NCBI GenBank assembly: GCA_963755055.1
Contig: CAVWIS010000056.1
Span: 11,961 to 75,960, forward strand
Reading direction: 5' to 3'
Length of the DNA: 64,000 nucleotides
Source: AP-16 sp963755055
Lineage (GTDB): Bacteria; Pseudomonadota; Alphaproteobacteria; Rhizobiales; Xanthobacteraceae
The notes beneath the pieces were generated by a model. The model ran no database searches. It saw nothing but the letters and a program-made list of their open reading frames with translations, and was not told where the DNA came from. Both the position numbers and the translations under genes were made by a program. This document shows, piece after piece, positions 18,103 through 26,913 of this stretch. Within the stretch, counting starts at the first letter, position 1, and the number at the start of each line of letters is the position of its first letter.

Positions 18103-20622
18103 TCAGCGCCGCTTGTGGACCGTCGGCGTCACGCGGCGGATCGTCGTCTGCCGATGGATGACGGTCTGCTTGCGCATCGCCGGTGCCCGATGGATCGTCT
18201 GCCGATGGATCGTCGTCTGCCGATGGATCGTCGGCTGGCGATGGATGGTCTGCCGGCGAACGGTCGTCTGCCGATGGGTGATCGGCCGACGCACCACCGA
18301 GCCGGCCGGCCGATGCACGGAGCCGACCGGCCGGTGCACGTGCGGCGATGCAGGCGGTCGGTGGACCGAGCCGATCGGACGATGCGGCGACGCAGGCGGC
18401 CGGTGCACCGAGCCGATCGGACGATGCGGCGACGCAGGCGGCCGGTGCACCGAGCCGATCGGACGATGCGGCGACAACGGCAGGTGATGGATCGAGCCGC
18501 GCGGAAGATGCGGCGACACATGCGGTCGGTGGATGGAGCCATGCGGCCGGTGCGGCGACCACGGCAGCCGATGGATCGAGCCGCGGGGGAAATGCACCGA
18601 GCGGAACGGGCGATGCCACGACCCCGGCGGCCGATGGATCGGAACGCTGATCACCACGTTGTGCGAGCGCCAGCGGTTGTGGCTGCGGAACCGGTCGTGG
18701 CTGTACCACGGATTGTGCGATCCCACCCGGTAGTGGCTGGTCGCCACCCCGTGCGAGGCCACCATCGCGTGGGTGAGGGCCGGATCGTGGCCTTCGACCA
18801 GCCCGGCGACCGGCCGCGGAGGCGGCAGCAGCATGACCGACCGTTGCGGCGCGGCGCAGATCTCGTAGATCGCGACGTCGCCGATCTTGGTCGCGTCGTT
18901 GCGGGAGAACTCCGCCTCGATCGGCTGCCCCGAGGCGTCGACATTGATGTCGGTGTCGATCAGATAGGACTCGTAGAGACCGACCGCCGGATACGGCGAG
19001 GCGTTCTGCGCAGATGCCGACAGGGCCGCCTGCGGCACGAGCTGATCGTAGGCGCTGTCCGCCATGCCCTGGATGCCGTGCACTTCCGAATCGTCGGCAT
19101 CGGTCTCCGCGGCGGCGGGTTGCGTCGCCGCAGGCTGCACCTGCGGCTGCTGGGCGCCGGTCTGCGCACCGGCGGCCGCCCGGCACGGTCCCTCGGGCGA
19201 GCACAGCGAGTCGCCGGAGATCCACACGAACTGATCGGGCTTGTTGGTGTCGATCCCCGAATAATCGGCGGTGTAGCCGTAGCCGAAGGCGATGCCACCC
19301 GCGCAGTTCGCATGAATGAGCGGGGGCCCGTCGTTGCGACGATCGTAGAAGCCGACGTCGTAGCGCCCGATCGGCTGCCAGCCTCCGGACTGGTCGAGCT
19401 CATAGCGCAACGCCCGCGCCTCGTGCGGCCAGGCGAAGGGATTCTCCTGGTCGAGGCCGAGATTGCGGATGCCGCCGCGCTCGCCGATCAGCATGACCTG
19501 GCGGTCGCTGCAGGCCGAGAACGTGATATCGCTGACCGGCTGGCTGTAACCGGCGCGCGCGATATCCTCCGGCTTGACGAAGAAGTCCGGCAGCAGGAAC
19601 TCGCGGCGCACGTCGGAGGCGTCGAACGATCCGTCCGGACCGAGCCGAACCGACCAGACCGAGTTGCGTTTGTCGTCATCGGCGGCGGCGCTCCACCCCG
19701 ACTGCCCGAAGGCCGGGCTGCTCCACACCGCGTAGTAGAGCCGCGCCTCGTTGCGGCCCGGATCGCGGCGCATGCCCACGCCCCAGATGCGCCGGCCCGA
19801 CTCGGCGAAATTCCAGCATTCCGGGGAGCGATCGAACGCTCCGCTTGGGCAGTTGTCGATCTGCGCCCGCGAGCTTGGATCGAACGCGATCGGCGGCAGG
19901 CTGCGCTGCTGCTTGCTGGCGACGTCGAGGAACCGGCTGCGGCCCTGCACCCCGTGGTCGTAGTAGTCGAGCACGGCACCGTCGGCCGCACGGATGCGGT
20001 GGATCATGCCGCTCTCGAGATCGGACACGAAGATCTGCTTGTTGGCGCGGTCGAACGCCATGTTGCCGAGGGCCGCGCCGGTGTTCGGCCGGTTCTCCAG
20101 CCCGACATTGGCAAGCACCCGGGGCCGATAGCCGCTGGCGGCATCGAGCCGATAGATCGTGCCCGGACCGCCGCCCGCACCCCACATTCCCGCCATCCAC
20201 TCCCGGGTGCCGGGCGCCAGATGCAGACCGAAGGCCGATGTCGCGCTCAGATAGATATTGGGAGGAGTCTGGTCGTCGAGGACGACGCCGAACACCTGGC
20301 CGACCTCCGCGGCGGTAACCGGATTGCGCTGCGGCTCGTCGATCCAGTGCTCGCCGCGCGGCGGCTCGCCGGGCGCGCGGACATCGATGATGCTGCCGAC
20401 CGTGCCGTTCGGGTCGATCGCCGAGGGCGCCGGCGTCGCGCCGGAGAAGCGCGTCACAAAGGCTTCGCCGGGCTGCAGCCCGCCTTGCTGTGCGACGAGC
20501 GGATCGATCGACAGGCAGGCGAGCGCGACGCCGACCGCCCAGCCCAGCCTCATGCGAACGGTCGGCCGCGTGTGGCACGCGGTCGTGGTCATAGATCTGC
20601 TCTGCGAGCGGATTGCCGACAT
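18103..20622 (-). CDS. large secreted beta-propeller-like protein with His/Arg/Pro repeat tail
   Basis: 839 residues from the ATG at 20622 behind AGGAGGATCCAG. A signal segment (RLGWAVGVALACLSIDPLVA) is followed by about 550 residues with propeller-like repeats (NMAFDRANKQIFVSDLESGM, IHRIRAADGAVLDYYDHGVQ, EARLYYAVWSSPAFG). Then a low-complexity linker. The last ~200 residues are tandem repeats: a 14-residue unit SPHRPIGSVHRPPA and variants, then short HRQTTIHRQT units, ending VHKRR. The tail has almost no acidic residues and would be highly positive, suiting binding to an acidic polymer, cell wall or metal. No named family recognised; the exported location is inferred from the signal. Confidence 0.75.
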   Translation of the reverse strand: MSAIRSQSRSMTTTACHTRPTVRMRLGWAVGVALACLSIDPLVAQQGGLQPGEAFVTRFSGATPAPSAIDPNGTVGSIIDVRAPGEPPRGEHWIDEPQRNPVTAAEVGQVFGVVLDDQTPPNIYLSATSAFGLHLAPGTREWMAGMWGAGGGPGTIYRLDAASGYRPRVLANVGLENRPNTGAALGNMAFDRANKQIFVSDLESGMIHRIRAADGAVLDYYDHGVQGRSRFLDVASKQQRSLPPIAFDPSSRAQIDNCPSGAFDRSPECWNFAESGRRIWGVGMRRDPGRNEARLYYAVWSSPAFGQSGWSAAADDDKRNSVWSVRLGPDGSFDASDVRREFLLPDFFVKPEDIARAGYSQPVSDITFSACSDRQVMLIGERGGIRNLGLDQENPFAWPHEARALRYELDQSGGWQPIGRYDVGFYDRRNDGPPLIHANCAGGIAFGYGYTADYSGIDTNKPDQFVWISGDSLCSPEGPCRAAAGAQTGAQQPQVQPAATQPAAAETDADDSEVHGIQGMADSAYDQLVPQAALSASAQNASPYPAVGLYESYLIDTDINVDASGQPIEAEFSRNDATKIGDVAIYEICAAPQRSVMLLPPPRPVAGLVEGHDPALTHAMVASHGVATSHYRVGSHNPWYSHDRFRSHNRWRSHNVVISVPIHRPPGSWHRPFRSVHFPRGSIHRLPWSPHRPHGSIHRPHVSPHLPRGSIHHLPLSPHRPIGSVHRPPASPHRPIGSVHRPPASPHRPIGSVHRPPASPHVHRPVGSVHRPAGSVVRRPITHRQTTVRRQTIHRQPTIHRQTTIHRQTIHRAPAMRKQTVIHRQTTIRRVTPTVHKRR
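18120..18660. repeat. coding tandem repeats (42-nt unit and shorter)
   Basis: Within the 3' part of the large secreted gene. Two 42-nt copies at 18366-18407 and 18408-18449 are nearly identical and a third begins at 18450, diverging after about 26 nt. Flanking units are more diverged, and 18130-18300 consists of shorter His/Arg/Gln/Thr units. Identical adjacent copies imply recent unequal crossing-over or replication slippage. Confidence 0.8.
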
Positions 20623-20877
20623 CTGGATCCTCCTGCTTGTGCTTGTTTTTGATTTATCGAGCCCGCACGCTGGCAGGCTCGCATTCCTCGGCAGCATGCA
20701 TCCGAGCAAGGGATCGAGTGGCCGTCATTGCGACAGGTCAATCTTGGTCGAAGCTGCGACAATTTGCTCTCGAGACGATCGCGTCCAGGTGCGATGCAAG
20801 CATGCATCCAATCGCGAGGCGCTTCTCGTTGGTGGCCAACAACAGCGTCTCGCCGACGATCGCCGCGCTGCCCGCGA

Positions 20878-20891
20878 TTGATCGAGGTCAA
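20878..20891. promoter_or_regulatory. FNR/FixK-type box before the tandem USP gene
   Basis: Perfect TTGATCGAGGTCAA in the 388-nt gap between the large secreted gene and the USP start at 21011 (119 nt upstream). The rest of the gap shows no gene. Confidence 0.65.
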
Positions 20892-21010
20892 TGAGAAAAT
20901 CGCCCGTCGGACTATGGAGAGATCGATCTCAAGGAATATGTCGACCACTTGGCCGGGGTCATCTCGCGCGAACGCAGCCGATGAGCGGCAGCCTGGATCG
21001 GAGGGACGTC

Positions 21011-21835
21011 ATGTCGTTCGCAACGCTGATGGTCCATGTCGATATCCACGACGAATCGGACGCGCGGATACGGCTCGCCGACCAGCTCTGCCAGCGGTTC
21101 AATGCCCGGCTGATCGGGATCTCGGCCAGCGCGCCGGTGCCGGCTCCTGCCGAAGGGGGGCCGCTGGTCGGCGCCCAGCTCATCATCGACCAGATGCAGG
21201 ACATCGCGGCTCGGCTGGCCAAATGCGAGGAACGGTTTCGTTTGGTGGCCGGCCCCCCGCGATCGGGAATCGAGTGGCGATCCGAGCTCGACTTCCCGAG
21301 CAAGATGGTGGCCCAGGAAGCGCGGGCCGCCGACCTGTTGATCGTCGGCCGCGACCCGGCGCCCGGCGGGATCTACCAGTCGCTGGAGCCCAGCGGCATC
21401 ATCCTGAAGGCGGGCCGCCCGGTGCTGGTGGTGCCGCCGGCGGTCGAATCGTTGCGGGCGGAGCATGTCGTGATCGGCTGGACCGAGACGCGCGAGGCGC
21501 GACGCGCGGTCCAGGATTCGCTTCCGTTCCTGCACGAGGCCACCCGCGTCACCATCGTCGAGGTCTGCCGCCAGGGTCTGGAGGATCAGGCCCGCCGGCA
21601 TATCGACGACGTCGCGCACTACCTCATGCATCACCGGATCAACGTGGGCGTCCGCATCATCACCCATGCGGAGGGCCCTGCGGCCCCCGAGCTGATCCGC
21701 ATCGCCAGGGACGAGACCGCCGACCTGATGGTGGCCGGCGCCTACGGGCACAGCCGGCTCGGCGAATGGATCCTCGGCGGGGTGACACGGGATCTGCTGT
21801 CGTCCTGCCCGGTCTGTTGCCTGTTCGCGCACTGA
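21011..21835 (+). CDS. tandem-domain universal stress protein
   Basis: 274 residues comprising two UspA-like halves. The first half (MSFATLMVHVDIHDESDARI ... DLLIVGRDPA) is degenerate. The second (HVVIGWTETREARRAVQDSL ... DLMVAGAYGHSRLGEWILGG, VTRDLLSSCPVCCLFAH) keeps a G-x-x-G-type loop. The start at 21011 is favoured by GGAGGGACGTC; a longer frame from 20891 would begin inside the FNR-type box. Cytosolic; the role in stress or growth arrest is inferred from the family and promoter. Confidence 0.9.
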   Translation: MSFATLMVHVDIHDESDARIRLADQLCQRFNARLIGISASAPVPAPAEGGPLVGAQLIIDQMQDIAARLAKCEERFRLVAGPPRSGIEWRSELDFPSKMVAQEARAADLLIVGRDPAPGGIYQSLEPSGIILKAGRPVLVVPPAVESLRAEHVVIGWTETREARRAVQDSLPFLHEATRVTIVEVCRQGLEDQARRHIDDVAHYLMHHRINVGVRIITHAEGPAAPELIRIARDETADLMVAGAYGHSRLGEWILGGVTRDLLSSCPVCCLFAH

Positions 21836-21940
21836 TCGGCCGGCATCGATCGAGAGAGACCTGGCGCGGCGCTCGTCGGACAGACTGCAACCCGCCGTCG
21901 CACGTCATGCGTCGACGGGGTTCACCGCTCCGCCTGGGAG

Positions 21941-21954
21941 TTGACCTGGATCAA
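21941..21954. promoter_or_regulatory. FNR/FixK-type box without an obvious target gene
   Basis: Perfect TTGACCTGGATCAA 106 nt after the USP stop. No convincing gene starts downstream on either strand; the spacer 21836-22122 holds nothing else recognisable. Possibly an unseen small RNA or short ORF. Confidence 0.45.
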
Positions 21955-22122
21955 AGCGTTGAAGCGGAGGACACCTATCCTGGTCATTGGAACGGGCACT
22001 CTCCTCCCTTCACCGTTCCGCTCAACTGGACCCCGGCTGGTGCCCGGAAGGACACTGCTGGGGCCTTGTTTTGATGACGCCGGCCTGGCGCGCCATCGCC
22101 GCCGCTGTCGGTCGCGCCTTTG

Positions 22123-22548
22123 TCACCCGCCGCGCCAGACCGAGCCGCCGGCGCCGCCCGCATTGATCAGCAGGACCGCCATCTGGTCCGTGTAGTGGAC
22201 GTGGCGGCGAATGAGCTTGGCGAATGTGTGCCGCAGCAGCGATTGCGCCCGCCGCGAATCGCGCCGGTGCAGGACGGACACCCGGTCGCACAGGTCGAGC
22301 AGCGCTTGGTGCTCCTCGATGTGGCACCCGCACATGGCGGCGCCGGTCGCCTCGACCAGGTCGCGCTCGTGGCGGAAATGGTCCCGCATCAGTTTTCTCA
22401 GCCGGGCGATCTGGAACGGGAACTCGATCGGCTCGCACCGCACCGCGCGATCCCAGCACCGTGCGACCTCGGCGTGCTCGGAATCGATGATGTCGTGACC
22501 GAGCGCATAGTGGCGCCCGATCATGAGCCGTATGGCGCGCTCGGTCAT
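22123..22548 (-). CDS. hemerythrin-like di-iron protein
   Basis: 141-residue four-helix hemerythrin-domain protein, a soluble oxygen- or NO-binding or iron-sensing protein. Ligand-type motifs in order: ALGHDIIDSEHAEVARCW, HFRHERDLVEA (HxxxE), CHIEEHQALLDLCD (HxxxH) and HVHYTDQM (HxxxxD). The start at 22548 is preceded by AAGGATGCCGGG; an alternative ATG at 22623 adds 25 basic residues without family similarity. A perfect FNR/FixK-type box at 22662 lies 114 nt upstream, consistent with an oxygen-related role. Confidence 0.85.
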   Translation of the reverse strand: MTERAIRLMIGRHYALGHDIIDSEHAEVARCWDRAVRCEPIEFPFQIARLRKLMRDHFRHERDLVEATGAAMCGCHIEEHQALLDLCDRVSVLHRRDSRRAQSLLRHTFAKLIRRHVHYTDQMAVLLINAGGAGGSVWRGG

Positions 22549-22661
22549 CCCGGCATCCTTCAGGGGCGCTACGGGGAGGCCGTTCCCGCGCTGCCCTTCG
22601 GGCTTGCCGCGACGACGCGGCATCGGCCGCCAACGACCACCATGGAAAACCGGACCGGTCT

Positions 22662-22675
22662 TTGACGCCGATCAA
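22662..22675. promoter_or_regulatory. FNR/FixK-type box before hemerythrin
   Basis: Perfect TTGACGCCGATCAA between the 3' end of the CPBP gene and the 5' end of the hemerythrin gene, both on the minus strand. It is 39 nt ahead of the alternative start at 22623. Confidence 0.65.
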
Positions 22676-22723
22676 TGTCCGGCAACCGGGACTGTGGCAG
22701 ATCGTCCGCCCTTCGGCCGGACT

Positions 22724-23374
22724 TCAGGAAAAATTGCCGACGTCGCAGAGATAATGCGCGAGCACGACCGGCGTCAGCACGCCGGCGCGGCGATAGAACA
22801 GCATCGCCAGGGCGGCGAACGCCATGGTGGTGACGATATTGCCGAGCCCGGTCCACCAGTGGTAGCCGGCGAACAGCGCGGAGGCGACGAGGATCATCGC
22901 CAGCCCGTCGCCAAGACGCGCACGCAGCGCCGCGCGGGCGAGGCGGCGAAACAGCACCTCCTCGCTGTAGGCGACCAGAGCGAGGCCGACCGAGAGGTCG
23001 AAGGCACGCAGCCAGCCGCGCGGAGACGGGTACGACCCGATGATGGTGCCGGGAAAAATGGCGTTGACGGCGTCGCTCGTGGCGTGGGCGAAAAGCCGAT
23101 AGGACGCCACGATGCCGACGATCCACAGCGCCATCTCCCATCCGGAGATCGCGGGCTTCTGCTGCGGAAAAGCCTCGGCGCGCGCCGCCGGAATGGCGGC
23201 GATCACGGCGAGCGTTGCGATCCGTCCCGCATAGTCGCAGGCGATCCAGGCGGCCGGATCGGCGAGCCCCAGGCGGACGATCTCCGAGGCGAGCATCGGC
23301 GCCAGCGCGGCGATGAACCAGGCCGGCACCCAGGGCACCGCGCTACGCACGGATATGGTATCGGGCATCGCCAT
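22724..23374 (-). CDS. CPBP/Rce1-type intramembrane metalloprotease
   Basis: 216-residue polytopic membrane protein of the CPBP (CAAX prenyl protease 2/bacteriocin-processing) family. Motif 1 EExxxR is in AYSEEVLFRRLARAAL, motif 2 FxxxH in ALFAGYHWWTG, and motif 3 in VLAHYLCDVGNFS. All proposed catalytic Glu/His residues are present, so activity is likely. The start is taken at 23374 (MAMPD). It lies 26 nt behind the ICMT-like methyltransferase gene, so the two probably form an operon; the bacterial substrate is unknown. Confidence 0.85.
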   Translation of the reverse strand: MAMPDTISVRSAVPWVPAWFIAALAPMLASEIVRLGLADPAAWIACDYAGRIATLAVIAAIPAARAEAFPQQKPAISGWEMALWIVGIVASYRLFAHATSDAVNAIFPGTIIGSYPSPRGWLRAFDLSVGLALVAYSEEVLFRRLARAALRARLGDGLAMILVASALFAGYHWWTGLGNIVTTMAFAALAMLFYRRAGVLTPVVLAHYLCDVGNFS

Positions 23375-23400
23375 CGTGTGGTGCCGCCGCGCCGGTCGCC

Positions 23401-24126
23401 TCAGTAGACACCCGGGATCAGTCGCGCCCGGCACGCCATGTAGTCCTGGTATTCGGGAAAAATCCGCGTCAGCACCCGCTCCTCGTTCTTCATCCGCTCG
23501 ATCTGGAAGACGCATTGCAGGGTGAACAGCGCCACCGCCCAGACCGAGGAGTACTGCAGCGTCAGGCCGAGCAGCGCGATCGCCTCGCTCAGGTAGAGCG
23601 GATGACGGATCACTCCGTAGGGTCCGCGGGTGATCAGCCGGCGCGCCTCCGGAAGCATGCTGAGCGAGCGGCCGAGGCTGAGCGCCGAGTAGATCGACAG
23701 CAGCGTGCCGGCGAGGATGAGGACGGTCGACACTGCGTAGAGCGCGACCGACAGCTCTTTCGCCGGCAGCAGCACCATGGCGACGCTCAGATAGGTGCCG
23801 GCCACCGCGGCGAACCGCGGATAGAAGCCGGACGATTTCCCGCGCGGCTTGTGGCGCAGCACCAGAAGCAGGACGATCACCGTGAAGAACACCAGCGTCG
23901 CGAGTTTTGAGGCGACATTGGCGAAGAAACGGGCGTCGGCCGAAGCGATGTCGGTCTCGGCGATCAGCGCGACCGTCGCCGGGATCTGGTGCGAGAGGCA
24001 GAAGCCATACCAGGCGATCAGCGGCGTGGCGGCGATGAGATCGTACAGCTTGGTAGCCTCGAACGCCTTGAAGCGGGCGTCGAGCAAGTCGCGCACTCCG
24101 ACTATTGCGCTGCCGAGCATCGTCAT
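23401..24126 (-). CDS. isoprenylcysteine carboxyl-methyltransferase-like membrane protein
   Basis: About 241 residues with five to six membrane segments and the ICMT/PEMT-type C-terminal signature: LITRGPYGVIRHPLYLSEAI, then MKNEERVLTRIFPEYQDYMA and RLIPGVY. These bind SAM and methylate a membrane-embedded acceptor. The start at 24126 (MTMLGSAIVGVRD) is chosen because the longer frame is charged and unlike the family. Directly upstream of the CPBP protease gene. In eukaryotes ICMT and Rce1 act in sequence on CAAX proteins; whether a comparable pathway exists here is speculation. Confidence 0.82.
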   Translation of the reverse strand: MTMLGSAIVGVRDLLDARFKAFEATKLYDLIAATPLIAWYGFCLSHQIPATVALIAETDIASADARFFANVASKLATLVFFTVIVLLLVLRHKPRGKSSGFYPRFAAVAGTYLSVAMVLLPAKELSVALYAVSTVLILAGTLLSIYSALSLGRSLSMLPEARRLITRGPYGVIRHPLYLSEAIALLGLTLQYSSVWAVALFTLQCVFQIERMKNEERVLTRIFPEYQDYMACRARLIPGVY

Positions 24127-24447
24127 TCCGGGTCCCGCCAAGGCGATGCCCGAAACGGTGCCGGGCGACACGTTCCATCCTGCGCCGCCGCAGTAAAGGA
24201 AGGATTGCGCGCAAGGGCTCGATTGAGACGAAGCGTCGCCCCTTCCCGAGCGGCTTCGTCGCCGCGATCGGTGGTCCTCAGCCTGACGCATGCGAGCCCC
24301 GCGCAAAGACAGCCGCGCGCCGGTTGATCCGGGCCTGCCGCTTGGGCAACAATCGATCCGTGCCATTCAGTCGCGTCCGCGCCGCCGTCCTGGCGATTCC
24401 GCCGCAACCCCCTGCATGGACGAAGTAAAAAGGAGAAATCGCGGGTC
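24127..24447. other. 321-nt divergent intergenic region
   Basis: Between the ICMT-like gene and the acyl-CoA dehydrogenase-like gene. No recognisable coding or repeat signal; it must hold both promoters. Confidence 0.4.
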
Positions 24448-25635
24448 ATGGCCCAGCTTGCAGTCACATCCCCGGCGGAGCCGGCCGGCCCGGTCGAGCG
24501 CATCGGGCGCATCGCCGACGTCATCGCGCAATCCGCCGGGAAGAACGAGGCGCTGGGGCGGCTTTGTCCGGAAGTCGTCGACGCGCTGCACGGCGAGCGG
24601 CTGTTCCACATGCTGTTGCCGCGGGTCTACGACGGCGAGGAGGTCGACCTCGCCTCCTGGTTTCGCGCCATGGAGGCGCTGGGCCGGCTCGACGGCAGCA
24701 CCGCTTGGTGCGTCGGCCAGATCAACGGCTGCTCGGCGGCCGCATCAGCGATGCGCCCCGACGTCGCGCGAAAAATCTGGGGCGAGCCGCGCGGCGCCAT
24801 GACCTGGGGACCGCCGATCAAGTCGCGCGCCGACGAGGTCGAAGGCGGCCACCGGGTGACCGGCGAATGGACGATGTCGAGCGGCAGCCGCCACGCCACC
24901 TGGATCGGCCTCATGGCGCCGGTATTCGACCGCCAGGGCGCCGCCGTGGCGCTTGCCCAGGGTGCGCCGATGCGGACCTTCCTGGTCCCGGCCGCCGCGG
25001 TCGAGTGGGTCGACAGCTGGGATTCGGTCGGGCTGAGAGCGACCAACAGCGGCGGCTTCAAGATCCGCGATCATTTCGTGCCGGAAGGCTTTTCGGTGCA
25101 TCTGCCGCATGCCAACGGCGCCGACCTCCCCGGCCCGCTCTACAAGTTCCCGCTCAACGCCATGTACGCAAGCGGGTTTTCCGGCGTCGCGCTGGGGATC
25201 GCCCGCGCGATGCTCGACAGCGCGGTGGCGCTGGCGAGCGAGAAGAAGCCCTACCTGGCGAAGGTCGCGCTGCGCGACAGCCACGCCGTCCAGCTCCAGA
25301 TCGGCGAGGCCGAGGCGCGCTTGCGCTCGGCGCGGTCGTTCGTGGAGACGACGGCGCAGACTGTCTGGCAGCGCGTCGTCTCCACCGGCGAGCTCCCGGT
25401 GCCGCAGCGCCTGGAGCTGCGCATGGCCGCCACGTTCGCCATCCACGAGGCCAAGGCCGTGGCCGACGTCGCCTGGGAGGTCGCCGGTGCCAACGCGATC
25501 TTCGCCTCGGGTCCGTTCGAGCGGCGGCTGCGCGACATCCGCACCCTCACCCAGCAGCTTCAGGGCCGCAAAGTGCATCTGCAGGAGGTCGGGGCCTGGC
25601 TCTTGGGGCTGGAGCCGAACATGCGGCATGCCTGA
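24448..25635 (+). CDS. acyl-CoA dehydrogenase-fold flavoprotein (group D monooxygenase-like)
   Basis: 395 residues of the acyl-CoA dehydrogenase superfamily. The sequence resembles the HpaB/HsaA/DszC-like flavin-dependent hydroxylase branch more than true dehydrogenases. N-terminal helical domain MEALGRLDGSTAWCVGQING; middle beta domain HRVTGEWTMSSGSRHATWIG with VDSWDSVGLRATNSGGFKIR; C-terminal helical domain ending AGANAIFASGPFERRLRDIR TLTQQLQG. The catalytic Glu of dehydrogenases is not evident. It would need reduced flavin or FAD; substrate unknown, perhaps an aromatic or heterocycle. Starts with an ATG behind AAGGAGAAATCGCGGGTC. Confidence 0.82.
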   Translation: MAQLAVTSPAEPAGPVERIGRIADVIAQSAGKNEALGRLCPEVVDALHGERLFHMLLPRVYDGEEVDLASWFRAMEALGRLDGSTAWCVGQINGCSAAASAMRPDVARKIWGEPRGAMTWGPPIKSRADEVEGGHRVTGEWTMSSGSRHATWIGLMAPVFDRQGAAVALAQGAPMRTFLVPAAAVEWVDSWDSVGLRATNSGGFKIRDHFVPEGFSVHLPHANGADLPGPLYKFPLNAMYASGFSGVALGIARAMLDSAVALASEKKPYLAKVALRDSHAVQLQIGEAEARLRSARSFVETTAQTVWQRVVSTGELPVPQRLELRMAATFAIHEAKAVADVAWEVAGANAIFASGPFERRLRDIRTLTQQLQGRKVHLQEVGAWLLGLEPNMRHA

Positions 25636-25741
25636 ACGGAGCCTGCCGGGCGTCCGACCCGACCGGCACCCGCAAATCATACCGTCCGCGTGAAACATTC
25701 CCGACCTCGTCGGCGTTGTGCCGGAGGACAGGAACCGCTTC

Positions 25742-26815
25742 ATGCCCGACCACGACGCCCACGCGCTGGGTGTCCACGGAGCCCGCCGGCTGCCCTCCGT
25801 GGACGTCGACTCCTACAATCTGGAGATCAAGGACGAGGGCGGCTTTCTCGGCGACCGCGCCAGCAAGGGCGCTTTTCGCGAGATTCTCGAGAAATGGCGC
25901 AAACCCTTGCGCAAGCAGGGCGACGACCCGTTCGGCGACGAGCCGACCGAGGCCATCGCCAAGAAGAAGCTGGACACCCTGCTGGCGGAGGGCCATCCCG
26001 ACGCCGCCGGAGCCCTGCAGGGCGCCATCGAGGATTTCGCCCAGGAGCTCGCCTACGTCATCCGCCAGTTTCTCAAGCGCAAGGACTGGCGCGACACCGA
26101 GAAGATCGTGGTGGGCGGCGGCTTCCGGGAGGCCCGGTTCGGCGAACTGGCGATCGCGCGGGCCGGCGTGATCCTCAAGGCCGAGGACGTCGCGATCGAT
26201 CTGGTGGCGATCCGCCATCACCCCGACGAGGCAGCGCTGATCGGCGCCACCGAGCTTGCGCCGTCATGGCTGTTCAAGGGTCACGATGCGATCCTCGCCG
26301 TCGACATCGGCGGAACGAACATCCGCGCCGGCGTGGTCGAGCTCAACCTGAAGAATTCGGGCAAGCCGGCCGATCCTGCGGTCTGGAGGCTCGAGCTGTG
26401 GCGCTACGCCGACGCCAAAAAAATCTCCCGCGAGGAGGCGGTGGCGGGGATCGTCGACATGCTCAACGGCCTGATCGCGCGGGCGAAGAAAAGCGGCGTC
26501 GGGCTCGCGCCGTTCGTCGGCATCGGCTGCCCCGGCCGGATTGACGAGGCCGGCTCGATCGAGCGCGGTGCGCAAAACCTTCCCGGCAACTGGGAGAGCA
26601 GGAATTTTCATCTGCCGACCGCGGTGCGCGAGGCGATTCCCGCGATCGCCGGCCACGACACCGTGGTGCTGATGCACAACGACGCCGTGCTGCAGGGCTT
26701 GAGCGAGGCGCCGCACATGCAGGATATCGAGCGCTGGGGAGTCCTGACGATCGGCACCGGTCTCGGAAACGCGCGCTTCACCAACCGCGACAAAAAGAAG
26801 AAGAAGGCGAAGTGA
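25742..26815 (+). CDS. ROK-family sugar-kinase-like protein with permuted domain order
   Basis: 357 residues with all hallmarks of a ROK (repressor/ORF/kinase) protein, but in rotated order. Residues 122-173 carry KIVVGGGFREARFGEL and PDEAALIGATELA, normally the C-terminal end. Residues 184-200 then carry ILAVDIGGTNIRAGVVE, normally the N terminus. FVGIGCPGRIDEAG (258-271), VLMHNDAVLQGLSE (309-322) and LTIGTGLGNARF (335-346) follow, and the chain ends in a Lys-rich tail. The ROK zinc motif is absent. The catalytic Asp of the HND segment is present, so ATP-dependent sugar phosphorylation is possible. The start at 25742 follows AGGAACCGCTTC; GTG 25718 is an alternative. Confidence 0.8.
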   Translation: MPDHDAHALGVHGARRLPSVDVDSYNLEIKDEGGFLGDRASKGAFREILEKWRKPLRKQGDDPFGDEPTEAIAKKKLDTLLAEGHPDAAGALQGAIEDFAQELAYVIRQFLKRKDWRDTEKIVVGGGFREARFGELAIARAGVILKAEDVAIDLVAIRHHPDEAALIGATELAPSWLFKGHDAILAVDIGGTNIRAGVVELNLKNSGKPADPAVWRLELWRYADAKKISREEAVAGIVDMLNGLIARAKKSGVGLAPFVGIGCPGRIDEAGSIERGAQNLPGNWESRNFHLPTAVREAIPAIAGHDTVVLMHNDAVLQGLSEAPHMQDIERWGVLTIGTGLGNARFTNRDKKKKKAK

Positions 26816-26913
26816 GGCGGGACGCCGCGGTGCTCGACGCCCGATGACGGCAGGCCGCGTCAGATCAGATCTGGACCCCGGTCGAGCATCTCGACCGGGG
26901 GTAGGATGGATCA

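Noticed and set aside
18300..18500. CRISPR-like regular repeats
   Set aside because: The 42-nt units are contiguous without unique spacers and lie in frame inside a long gene; they are protein repeats.
17857..20652. 931-codon plus-strand open frame
   Set aside because: Antisense to the two secreted proteins on the minus strand, which have signal peptides and ribosome-binding sites; no domain in the plus-strand product.
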